From assembly GCA_003218615.1 (NCBI GenBank), contig QHOD01000054.1, forward strand, positions 1-8,894: a stretch of 8,894 bases of DNA, given 5' to 3'. The DNA comes from Verrucomicrobiota bacterium (GTDB taxonomy: Bacteria; Verrucomicrobiota; Verrucomicrobiia; Chthoniobacterales; UBA10450). Positions 1 through 6,317 of this stretch are shown in pieces; position 1 is the stretch's first letter, and every line of letters begins with the position of its first letter. The notes under the pieces were generated by a model. That model ran no database searches and was not told the origin of the DNA. It saw only the letters and a program-made list of their open reading frames with translations. A program made the translations under genes and the position numbers.

Positions 1-155
1 TCGTACCGACGTTTGCCGATCCAAATGACGAAGCGGCACTGTCAATCTTGGGCGAGCTTTTTCCGACTCGGGATGTCATTGGGATTGATTGCCGCGAATT
101 GATCTGGGGATTGGGCACGTTCCACTGTCTGACGCAACAGCAGCCTAGGATCTGA
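1..155 (+). CDS. aguA: Agmatine deiminase, C-terminal fragment (5' end outside window)
   Basis: Reading from base 3 gives 50 residues and a TGA stop at 153-155, with the rest of the gene off the left edge. The segment contains PTFADPNDEAAL, then LFPTRDVIGIDCREL, then WGLGTFHCLTQQQP. This matches the end of the agmatine deiminase (peptidylarginine deiminase-like) fold, where the cysteine of the G-x-x-H-C-x-T-Q-Q motif is the catalytic nucleophile. The family hydrolyses agmatine to N-carbamoylputrescine and ammonia in the cytoplasm, a step in putrescine synthesis from arginine. The gene converges with the small metal-binding protein gene that ends 60 bases away. An N-carbamoylputrescine amidohydrolase gene is often nearby in other genomes and could lie to the left, but that is inference. 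The assignment is firm for such a short piece because the motif block is very characteristic. Confidence 0.88.
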   Translation, partial: VPTFADPNDEAALSILGELFPTRDVIGIDCRELIWGLGTFHCLTQQQPRI

Positions 156-215
156 TGAAGATGGGAGGACCCCGGTGTCCCGACTGTCGCGGCACTAAGG
201 CCGCTCCCAAATTCT
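156..215. other. Short gap between convergent genes, no clear terminator
   Basis: These 60 bases separate the ends of the agmatine deiminase (+) and the HMA-like gene (-). They are GC-rich, with short self-complementary words (GGAC/GTCC around 167-180), but I see no stem longer than about 5 base pairs and no T-run on either strand. Confidence 0.4.
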
Positions 216-506
216 TCAATCTGCCGTTGCTCCCGGCTTATAGCCGCTTTTTAGAATTGCGTCGTGGAGATCGGGGGCATGCGTTTTGCGGGCATCGAAT
301 GTCACGATGACGCGCTCATGTTTTAGGTCGACTTTTACGTCGCGGACGCCATTAACTTTCATGAGCGGCCTGCGCAGCTTTCGTACGCATTCGTCGCAAT
401 CTTCGCCTTCGGTTGCGATCTCGATCGTTTCCAGGACCGCGTGATCGGCCCGTTCAGGATTAAACGGATCGCTCGGGTCGGGATCGTTTGGTCGTGCAGG
501 GTCCAT
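216..506 (-). CDS. Small HMA-like (heavy-metal-associated) domain protein
   Basis: This encodes 96 residues if translation starts at the ATG at 504-506, which is preceded on the minus strand by a purine-rich AAGAGAG. That is the only Shine-Dalgarno-like sequence in the window. A longer frame to 572 exists but adds 22 low-complexity residues. Residues 1-21 are rich in Pro and Asp and probably disordered. Residues 25-91 follow the HMA beta-alpha-beta-beta-alpha-beta pattern: ETIEIATEGEDCDEC, then VNGVRDVKVDLKHERVIVTF, then an LHDAILKSGYKP ending. C37 and C40 form the C-x2-C metal site. The usual GMTCxxC becomes GEDCDEC, with acidic residues around the cysteines. Known relatives are copper chaperones and mercuric-binding proteins; the metal here is unknown. 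No P-type ATPase or metal regulator is visible nearby. It lies downstream of the GDSL esterase on the same strand, with a 143-base gap holding an inverted repeat. Confidence 0.72.
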   Translation of the reverse strand: MDPARPNDPDPSDPFNPERADHAVLETIEIATEGEDCDECVRKLRRPLMKVNGVRDVKVDLKHERVIVTFDARKTHAPDLHDAILKSGYKPGATAD

Positions 507-588
507 TCTCTCTTTATCTAACGTGCGAGGCTGGCTCTGTGGTTGTCTCTCAGGCAATCGACTCGAATACACGCCAGACTTCTTCGGG

Positions 589-696
589 TGTCTTCCTGAG
601 CGGAGTGAAGGATCTCACAAAACATGCCGGACCTTTACTTTACTCAGTGTTATCCAGACTCCGACTGTGAGGTCCCTCGCTCCGCTCGGGATGACA
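589..696. repeat. Long imperfect inverted repeat overlapping the esterase 3' end
   Basis: The left arm at 589-620 and the right arm at 665-696 are reverse complements at 26 of 32 positions, separated by 44 bases. The arms carry the words CCTGAGCGGAGTGAAGGATC and GTCCCTCGCTCCGCTCGGGA. Three of the six mismatches would be G-U wobbles in a plus-strand transcript and the other three in a minus-strand transcript, so either RNA could fold into a long hairpin. The right arm lies inside the esterase reading frame and the left arm in the gap behind it. From memory, similar words recur as dispersed intergenic repeats in Acidobacteria and Verrucomicrobia assemblies; I cannot confirm that here. It could act as a transcription attenuator or mRNA 3'-end stabiliser between the esterase and HMA genes. 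No T-run follows it, so it is not a classical terminator. Confidence 0.75.
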
Positions 697-1348
697 GAGT
701 GGCCACTTCGCGGGCAATTGGTTCGAGCACGTGCCAGACGTTTTCGGCGAGAATTTTTTGCCCGGCGGCGTTTGGGTGAATGCCATCCGGCAAACTCAAA
801 GACGGATCGCCTGCTACGCCATCAAGAAGGTACGGCACTAGAGCCGCGTCATTTTTTGCGGCCAGCTCGGCGAACATTTTGCCGAATCCGGAAACATAAT
901 CGTCAGCTCCGTAATTGGGCAGCTGCATTCCGGCGATCACCACGCGCACATTCGGATTGCGGGCTTTCACCATATCGATCATCTGCTGAAGATTGTTTTG
1001 GATTTGAGCTACTGGCACCCCACGAAAAGCATCATTGGTCCCAAGTTCGAGAATGAAGATGTCGATCTTGCGTTTCAGATGGGCCGGGAGCCGCTCCAAG
1101 CCGCCCTGGGTGGTGCCGCCACTCGCGCTGGCATTGGTCACTTGAAAGTTCAAGCCGGCTGCGCGCAATTTGTTTGCGATCAACGCAGGATAAGCGTCGC
1201 TACGTTTAAGCTGAAATCCGTCCGATAAGCTGTCGCCCAGAACAAGAATCGTTTTCATTTCTGAAGAGGTTGGTGCGGCGGTCCGCGCGGCCTGCGCGCA
1301 CAAGATCGACAATGCAGCAACGAGGTAAACGGGGAACGCCTTCGACAT
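650..1348 (-). CDS. Secreted GDSL/SGNH esterase, TesA-like (arylesterase/lysophospholipase L1)
   Basis: The product is 232 residues. Residues 1-21 look like a Sec signal peptide: K3, then a hydrophobic stretch to about L16, then CAQAA, with cleavage likely near A20-A25. There is no proper lipobox around C17. The mature part shows all four SGNH blocks: GDSLSDG with nucleophile S40, SGGTTQGG at 76-83 (oxyanion glycine), GTND at 103-106 with N105, and DGIHPN at 188-193 with D188 and H191. This fits TesA-type periplasmic thioesterase/arylesterase/lysophospholipase enzymes that cleave acyl esters; the substrate cannot be read from sequence. The last 14 residues (219-232, SSRAERGTSQSESG) are encoded largely by the right arm of an inverted repeat. 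The family's natural end is therefore probably near L218, and the tail looks acquired. The gene diverges from gapA. No Shine-Dalgarno precedes the ATG at 1346-1348. Confidence 0.88.
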   Translation of the reverse strand: MSKAFPVYLVAALSILCAQAARTAAPTSSEMKTILVLGDSLSDGFQLKRSDAYPALIANKLRAAGLNFQVTNASASGGTTQGGLERLPAHLKRKIDIFILELGTNDAFRGVPVAQIQNNLQQMIDMVKARNPNVRVVIAGMQLPNYGADDYVSGFGKMFAELAAKNDAALVPYLLDGVAGDPSLSLPDGIHPNAAGQKILAENVWHVLEPIAREVATLSSRAERGTSQSESG

Positions 1349-1399
1349 TCGATGTTTGATGTTCGATGTTTAACGGTTTAACGATTTAACTCTTCAACT
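1348..1399. repeat. Tandem short repeats in the esterase/gapA divergent promoter region
   Basis: Two repeat registers run together. TTCGATGTTT occurs at 1348-1357 and again at 1362-1371, a 14-base period. From 1368 four 8-base units follow: GTTTAACG (1368-1375), GTTTAACG (1376-1383), ATTTAACT (1384-1391) and CTTCAACT (1392-1399), drifting toward the gapA start codon at 1409. This A+T-rich gap must hold the promoters of both divergent genes, but I cannot identify clear -35/-10 pairs. The repeats may be regulator sites, leader sequence or slippage products. Confidence 0.65.
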
Positions 1400-1408
1400 T
1401 TTCCTTCT

Positions 1409-2410
1409 ATGGCAAATTACGCTATCAATGGATTCGGTCGCATCGGCCGCAACGTGCTCCGCGCCATGACGCAAAAACAAGTCGAGCGGGTTCGTGCGAT
1501 CAACGATCTCTCTGACACGCATACGCTGGCCCATCTGCTCAAATGGGATTCGGTGCACGGCAAATTCGACGGCGAGATCGGTTACGATGAGGAAAACATC
1601 ATCGTGCGCGGCCATAAGATTAAGATTTTGAAGGAGCGCGATCCGGCGAACCTGCCGTGGAAAAAGCTGGATGTCGATGTTGTGCTCGAGTCGACCGGCT
1701 TTTTCACCAGTCGCGATAAAGCCGAGCTGCACTTGAGCAAGGCCGGCGCGAAACGAGTGCTGATCAGTGCGCCGGCGAAAGATCCGGACGTAACGATTTG
1801 CATGGGTGTGAACGACAATCTCTTCAACCCCGAGAAGGATAAAATTGTCTCAAATGCGAGTTGCACAACGAATTGTCTCGCGCCAATGGCGAAAGTTTTG
1901 AACGATCAATTTGGAATCGCGCACGCTTTCATGAGCACGATCCACAGTTACACGAATGATCAGCGGATTCTGGATTTTCCACATAAGGACTTGAGACGGG
2001 CGCGGGCAGCCGCAATAAACATCATTCCATCCACCACGGGCGCGGCCAAGGCGATCGGCGAAGTCATTCCAGAATTAAAGGGGAAATTGAACGGCGGCGC
2101 ATTCCGCGTGCCGACGCCAGATGGATCGGTCACGGACTTCACCGCCGTTCTCGAAAAAGATGCGACGGTCGACACCGTCAATGCCGCCTTCAAGGGAGCG
2201 TCGTCAGACAAAAGTTACAAAGGCGTGCTGGAGTACAGCGAGGAGCCGCTTGTTTCTCAGGACATCGTCGGCAATCCGCACTCCTGCATTTTCGACAGCA
2301 AGTTGACGCTCATGCTCGGCAACCGTTTCGTGAAGATCGTCGGTTGGTACGACAACGAATGGGGCTATAGCAATCGCTGCGTGGAGTTGCTGGAGTTGCT
2401 CGGCAAATAG
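1409..2410 (+). CDS. gapA: Glyceraldehyde-3-phosphate dehydrogenase, type I
   Basis: This is a full-length 333-residue GAPDH, the usual size. It interconverts glyceraldehyde 3-phosphate and 1,3-bisphosphoglycerate with NAD+ and phosphate in the cytoplasm. The Rossmann signature is INGFGRIGRNVLRA at 6-19. The adenine-ribose binding acidic residue is D33 in INDLSD. The catalytic motif SNASCTTNCLAP has nucleophile C152, and H179 is in the STIHSYTNDQ segment. The S-loop LDFPHKDLRRARAAA begins at 188, and the C-terminal WYDNEWGYSNR is intact. D33 together with the FPHKDLRRA S-loop points to NAD rather than NADP preference. The ATG is preceded by a pyrimidine-rich ACTTTTCCTTCT instead of a Shine-Dalgarno. 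It is the first gene of a plus-strand run with pgk 82 bases downstream, and it diverges from the esterase gene. Confidence 0.97.
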   Translation: MANYAINGFGRIGRNVLRAMTQKQVERVRAINDLSDTHTLAHLLKWDSVHGKFDGEIGYDEENIIVRGHKIKILKERDPANLPWKKLDVDVVLESTGFFTSRDKAELHLSKAGAKRVLISAPAKDPDVTICMGVNDNLFNPEKDKIVSNASCTTNCLAPMAKVLNDQFGIAHAFMSTIHSYTNDQRILDFPHKDLRRARAAAINIIPSTTGAAKAIGEVIPELKGKLNGGAFRVPTPDGSVTDFTAVLEKDATVDTVNAAFKGASSDKSYKGVLEYSEEPLVSQDIVGNPHSCIFDSKLTLMLGNRFVKIVGWYDNEWGYSNRCVELLELLGK

Positions 2411-2422
2411 CGTCGGACAATT

Positions 2423-2469
2423 GGAGTAGTGGAGTAATGAATTTCGCTTTGACATCACTCCATCACTCC
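2423..2469. repeat. Hairpin built of 8-base tandem units between gapA and pgk
   Basis: The left arm 2423-2439 (GGAGTAGT then GGAGTAAT) and the right arm 2453-2469 (CATCACTC twice) are each 8-base tandem duplications. They are also reverse complements of each other at 14 of 17 positions, around a 13-base loop. The structure fills most of the 82-base gapA-pgk gap. A transcript crossing it could fold into a hairpin, but no T-run follows, so an RNA-processing or attenuation role is as likely as termination. Confidence 0.68.
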
Positions 2470-2492
2470 GACACTTCGTCACCTTATCGAAG

Positions 2493-3701
2493 ATGAAACT
2501 TTCACTGGGCGATCTGGATGTACGCGGGAAACGCGTGCTGGTGCGAGTGGACTTCAACGTGCCAGTCGAGACCCGTGGCGGCAAGATCCGGATCACTGAT
2601 GACACACGGATTCGGGAGAGCCTGCCGACGATCAACTACCTGCGCAAGCACGGCGCGAAAACGATTTTGATGTCGCATTTTGGCCGCCCTAAGGGGAAGC
2701 GCGTGGAAAAATATTCGCTTCGCCCGATCGGCGATTATTTGCACTCGCTCATTCATCACCCGGTCATTTTCAGCCACGACACGATTGGCAACGTGCCCGA
2801 GCAAATCATCGACCATATGCAGGATGGCGACGTCGCTTTGCTGGAGAACGTTCGGTTCCAGCCGGAGGAGGAGGCGAACGATCCGAAATTCGCGGAAGCG
2901 CTCGCGAAACTTGGAGATCTCTATGTGAACGATGCGTTCGGCGCGGCGCACCGGGCGCACGCATCGACTGTGGGTATCACAAAATGGGTGGCGCAATCGG
3001 CCATGGGCCTCCTGATGGAAAAAGAGCTGAAGCATTTGCGAGAAGGGCTCGATAAACCAGCCAAGCCGTTCGTCGTTATTCTGGGTGGAGCGAAGGTCTC
3101 CGATAAGATCGGCGTTCTGAAAGCGCTGATGGAAAAGGCCGACACCATCCTGATCGGCGGCGCCATGGCCAACACCTTTCTCAAGGCGGAGGGAGTCCCG
3201 GTCGGCGCAAGCCGTGTCGAATCCGACAAAGTCGATCTTGCGCGCGAGATTCTCGATCTGGCGAAGAAGCGCGGGGTGAAGCTCTTGCTTCCGATTGACG
3301 CCGTGGAAGCGGAGGAAATTCGTGCCGGCGCGCCGATTCGAAATACGAGCCGACTCTCGCCGCAGCACGGGATCAGCGATGGATGGCAAGCGGTGGATAT
3401 CGGCGCTGCGACGATCGCACTGTACCAGGAGGAAATTGCGAAAGGCGAAACGATCCTGTGGAATGGGCCGGTCGGCATTTTTGAAATTCCCGATTTCGCG
3501 GAAGGAACCATCGCGATTGCGGAGGCGCTTGCGCAATCAGGCGCGACGACGATCATCGGTGGCGGCGATTCCGTGACCGCCGTAAAACAGGCCGGCCTTG
3601 CGGATAAAATGACATTCATTTCCACCGGTGGCGGCGCCTCGCTGGAATTGCTCGAAGGCAAGGAACTGCCTGGCGTCGCGGCTCTGAGCGACACGAAATA
3701 A
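2493..3701 (+). CDS. pgk: Phosphoglycerate kinase
   Basis: This is a complete 402-residue enzyme that interconverts 1,3-bisphosphoglycerate plus ADP and 3-phosphoglycerate plus ATP. The N-terminal substrate domain shows RVLVRVDFNVP (14-24), DDTRIRESLPTI, SHFGRPKG, LLENVRF and NDAFGAAHRAHAST, the basic patch that holds the phosphoglycerate. The C-terminal nucleotide domain shows GGAKVSDKIG, IGGAMANTFL, LWNGPVGIFE, the phosphate loop IIGGGDS and STGGGASLELLEGK. Nothing key is missing. The ATG has only GAAG directly in front of it, not a spaced Shine-Dalgarno. It follows gapA in the classic gap-pgk order. The next gene starts 3 bases after its TAA, so the SGNH protein is probably translated by ribosomes finishing pgk. 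Confidence 0.97.
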   Translation: MKLSLGDLDVRGKRVLVRVDFNVPVETRGGKIRITDDTRIRESLPTINYLRKHGAKTILMSHFGRPKGKRVEKYSLRPIGDYLHSLIHHPVIFSHDTIGNVPEQIIDHMQDGDVALLENVRFQPEEEANDPKFAEALAKLGDLYVNDAFGAAHRAHASTVGITKWVAQSAMGLLMEKELKHLREGLDKPAKPFVVILGGAKVSDKIGVLKALMEKADTILIGGAMANTFLKAEGVPVGASRVESDKVDLAREILDLAKKRGVKLLLPIDAVEAEEIRAGAPIRNTSRLSPQHGISDGWQAVDIGAATIALYQEEIAKGETILWNGPVGIFEIPDFAEGTIAIAEALAQSGATTIIGGGDSVTAVKQAGLADKMTFISTGGGASLELLEGKELPGVAALSDTK

Positions 3702-3704
3702 GCC

Positions 3705-4838
3705 GTGCCAATCCGCCACCTGGCTTTAAACGTTGAGCCCTTGCGGCCTGCCACATCGACTGAGCGACAAACTCTGTTCCGGGCGCTCATCAACTCGGCT
3801 ATCGGCGTCGGCGCATTCCTCCTCACCTGCATAGGCCTGCACGCGGTGTTGCCGTTTCCGCAGATCGATGGTGTTTCGCAGAAACTGCGTTTCTTCGCGG
3901 CGCACAAGGATGAATTTGACACACTCTTCATTGGATCGAGCCGCATCTACTTTCAGATCTCACCCGCGATTTTCGATGGCGTCATACGCGAGAGCGGGAG
4001 CCCAATGCGCAGCTTTAACTTCGGCATTGGTGGCATGCATTTGCCGGAATCCGCTTATGTGCTCGAGCAGGTGTTAAACACGAAGCCGCGCAACCTGAGA
4101 TGGGTCTTTATCGAACTGGGGGAATTACAGACGAAATGGCCCCACGAGGCAGCAGGCAGTCGTCGAGCACTTTATTGGCATGATTGGCGACGCACATCCT
4201 TGATCCTCCGAAAAGTTCTCGGCGCTGGAACGCACATGGTTTGGCTGCCGAATCTTAAAAAAGTTCGAGATATCATCCTGCCGCGTAAAAGCGGTTTGGA
4301 GACGCGTGACTTATTCATTTTTCACATGGCAGAATTGGAGAAGAATTTTGCAAACGTAGCCACAGGCAGTGATATCCTCGATTACTTTTCGCGGCGCGAC
4401 ATAAACAAGGATAGCGCAAAGTACCTGGGTGCAGCCGGGGACGGTTACGTCCCAATGACAAACAAGGGAATGTCGGCCAACCAGACTGCAACCTACGAGC
4501 ACGCGCTCGCGCTCGTAATGGCGCAAAATGGCTGGCGGTCTATTTCGCCTTATACGATGGAAGCTTGTCGGCAATGCGCCCAAAAAATCAGAGGTATCGG
4601 AGCTGTGCCAATCTTTTTGATTACGCCAAGCACGACGCGGTTTAACGTCACTCACCTCGACAATGCCCGGCCGCCCGGGGTCGTGATGGCATTCAACGAT
4701 CCTCGCGTTTACCCAAACCTGTACCGTAGCAGCGTGCGTCTTGACGAAGACCATTTGACCAAAGAGGGAGCGGAAGAGTTTACGCGCATCATGGCAGCGA
4801 ACTTCATGCACCTCGTACAAGCAGGCGAAATCAAGTGA
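3705..4838 (+). CDS. Membrane-anchored SGNH-like protein, AlgX/AlgJ/DltD type (putative O-acylation partner)
   Basis: The product is 377 residues from a GTG start 3 bases after pgk. A cytoplasmic N-terminus (1-27) leads to one membrane segment at about 28-48, placing the rest outside the inner membrane. The extracytoplasmic domain begins with DTLFIGSSRIYFQISP, in which GSSR (77-80) replaces GDS, with S79 the likely nucleophile. A glycine block, FNFGIGGMH, lies at 104-112. The C-terminal SGNH block is DEDHLTKEG, with D347 and H350 as candidate acid and base. The usual GxND block is not seen; the corresponding strand reads VFIELGEL (134-141). Proteins of this kind (AlgX, AlgJ, DltD, PatB-like) work with an MBOAT partner to acylate or deacylate exported polymers, and an MBOAT gene follows 51 bases later. 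I infer transfer of an acyl group, perhaps acetyl, to a surface polysaccharide. The exact family is uncertain. Confidence 0.72.
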   Translation: MPIRHLALNVEPLRPATSTERQTLFRALINSAIGVGAFLLTCIGLHAVLPFPQIDGVSQKLRFFAAHKDEFDTLFIGSSRIYFQISPAIFDGVIRESGSPMRSFNFGIGGMHLPESAYVLEQVLNTKPRNLRWVFIELGELQTKWPHEAAGSRRALYWHDWRRTSLILRKVLGAGTHMVWLPNLKKVRDIILPRKSGLETRDLFIFHMAELEKNFANVATGSDILDYFSRRDINKDSAKYLGAAGDGYVPMTNKGMSANQTATYEHALALVMAQNGWRSISPYTMEACRQCAQKIRGIGAVPIFLITPSTTRFNVTHLDNARPPGVVMAFNDPRVYPNLYRSSVRLDEDHLTKEGAEEFTRIMAANFMHLVQAGEIK

Positions 4839-4889
4839 TCAAAAATCGACAGAGCGCCGTTTTAACTTCACGTCCGCTTTATCACCCGA
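4839..4889 (+). other. Intergenic spacer between SGNH-like and MBOAT genes
   Basis: These 51 bases have no hairpin, no Shine-Dalgarno and no recognisable promoter. The lack of a terminator supports co-transcription of the two flanking genes. Confidence 0.4.
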
Positions 4890-6296
4890 ATGTCCTTCGT
4901 TGAATTTCGCTTCCTCTGGTTCTTTCTCATCGTCTTCGGTGTTTACTGGTCGATGCGCGAGAACGCCGCGCGCAAGATTTGGCTGCTCTTCTGCAGCTAT
5001 ATTTTTTACGCGGCCTGGAATTGGAAATTCACGTTCTTACTCCTCGGGTCCACAACGGTGGATTACATCGTCGGCAGAATGCTCGCGCGCCATAAGGAAC
5101 ACGCCTGGCGCCGTACATGGATCATTGTCAGTGTGTGCGCTAACCTGGGAGTTCTCGGTCTTTTCAAGTACTACAACTTTTTCGTCTCTTCCGCTTCCGG
5201 GTTTCTCGCCTGGCTTGGTTTGCCGGCGAGTGTAAGCACGCTCAATATCATTCTGCCGGTCGGGATCAGCTTCTACACGTTTCATTCGATGAGCTACACG
5301 ATCGACGTGTACCGCGGACGGCAGCGCGCCATTTCGAATTTTGCTGATCTCGCGTTGTTCATCAGTTTTTTCCCGCCGTTGGTCGCGGGACCAATTGTCC
5401 GTGCAATTACCTTTCTGCCACAGCTGGTTTCGGCACGAAAATTTGCTGATGTCGATGTGCGTGGAGCGGTACTTTTGTTTTTGTCGGGATTCATTAAAAA
5501 GGCTTGCATCGCCGATGGAGTCGCCCCGATCGCGGATCGCTACTTTGCTCATCCCGCGAATTTTACCCCAAGAAGCGCGTGGATCGGCGTGCTGTTCTAC
5601 GCAATCCAGATCTATTGCGATTTCTCGGGATACACCGACATGGCGATCGCCTCTGCCCGGCTACTTGGGTACCAATTACCGAACAACTTCCGGTTTCCCT
5701 ACTTTGCTCAAAACGTCTCTGATTTCTGGAGGCGGTGGCACATTAGCCTCTCAAGTTGGCTGCGCGATTATCTCTACATCCCAATCGGGGGAAATCGCGG
5801 TCCGCGCTGGTTTGTTTACCGTAATATCATGATCACGATGCTGCTCGGCGGACTATGGCACGGAGCTGCGTGGACTTTCGTTATCTGGGGCGCTTTACAT
5901 GGAATCGCGCTGCTCGTCCATCGCGAGTGGACGCGCTTAACAGACGGTCTCGAGTGGGCCACCCGGGCGATGCGTTGGCTTGCTTGGCCGATTACCGTGT
6001 ATGCGGTGTGCGTTGCCTGGATCTTCTTCCGTGCGCACGATCTGAGTCGCGCGGGGACAATACTGAAACAGTTCGTGCTTTTTCGCGGCGGCGGCAGCGA
6101 ACACCTCCACCGATGGCTGCTGTTCGTGATTGTGGCGCTCGCCTTCGTCCATTGGCTCAATTCTCGTCGTTGGTTCGCCGAGCCATGGAGGAACTGGCCG
6201 GCACCAGTTTTCGCCGCTGCCTATGGTTGCACTGCTGCCCTGGTGCTCTTATTTGTTCCGCCCAGTTACACGCCATTTATCTATTTTCAGTTCTAA
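4890..6296 (+). CDS. MBOAT family O-acyltransferase, AlgI-like
   Basis: This 468-residue polytopic inner-membrane protein is of typical AlgI/PatA/DltB-relative length. It starts MSFVEFRFLWFFLIVF, as AlgI-type proteins do, and has about ten or more hydrophobic segments. Conserved blocks in order are LPVGISFYTFHSMSYTIDVYRG (122-143), FFPPLVAGPIVRA (160-172), QIYCDFSGYTDMAI (240-253), NNFRFPY then DFWRRWHISLSSWLRDYLYIP (265-298), GGNRG, and LLGGLWHGAAWTFVIWGALHG (318-338). H324 in GLWHGA matches the invariant MBOAT active-site histidine, and H338 is also conserved. The family moves acyl groups from a cytoplasmic donor across the membrane to an acceptor, usually with an SGNH partner; that partner is the preceding gene. 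Polymer identity is unknown, and no alginate polymerase or other polysaccharide synthesis genes are in view. The stop is 21 bases before tpiA. Confidence 0.93.
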   Translation: MSFVEFRFLWFFLIVFGVYWSMRENAARKIWLLFCSYIFYAAWNWKFTFLLLGSTTVDYIVGRMLARHKEHAWRRTWIIVSVCANLGVLGLFKYYNFFVSSASGFLAWLGLPASVSTLNIILPVGISFYTFHSMSYTIDVYRGRQRAISNFADLALFISFFPPLVAGPIVRAITFLPQLVSARKFADVDVRGAVLLFLSGFIKKACIADGVAPIADRYFAHPANFTPRSAWIGVLFYAIQIYCDFSGYTDMAIASARLLGYQLPNNFRFPYFAQNVSDFWRRWHISLSSWLRDYLYIPIGGNRGPRWFVYRNIMITMLLGGLWHGAAWTFVIWGALHGIALLVHREWTRLTDGLEWATRAMRWLAWPITVYAVCVAWIFFRAHDLSRAGTILKQFVLFRGGGSEHLHRWLLFVIVALAFVHWLNSRRWFAEPWRNWPAPVFAAAYGCTAALVLLFVPPSYTPFIYFQF

Positions 6297-6317
6297 CCCT
6301 TCTTCAGCTTTAATTTG

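Noticed and set aside
156..215. Possible terminator between agmatine deiminase and the HMA-like gene
   Set aside because: Only stems of about 4-5 base pairs can be formed, with no T-run.
507..572. 22-residue upstream extension of the HMA-like protein
   Set aside because: The extension is low in complexity, and the internal ATG at 504-506 has a purine-rich site in front of it. The shorter start is preferred.
523..1056. 177-codon plus-strand open frame with an LPERSEGSH segment
   Set aside because: It is antisense to the GDSL esterase, and that segment is just the translated inverted repeat. No domain is present.
2449..2454. Perfect TTGACA (-35 consensus) in the gapA-pgk gap
   Set aside because: The six bases 17 positions downstream read CACTTC, far from a -10 box, and the hexamer overlaps the edge of the hairpin arm. 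It is not enough to call a promoter for pgk.
2502..3536. 344-codon open frame on the minus strand inside pgk
   Set aside because: It lies antisense to a complete, strongly conserved pgk. The protein is rich in Arg and shows no recognisable motif.
2921..3946. 341-codon open frame on the minus strand over pgk and the start of the SGNH gene
   Set aside because: It is a Ser/Ala/Pro-rich shadow frame that crosses two well supported plus-strand genes, with no domain seen.
5037..5552. 171-codon minus-strand open frame inside the MBOAT gene
   Set aside because: It is a shadow of a clear membrane protein gene, charged and without motifs.
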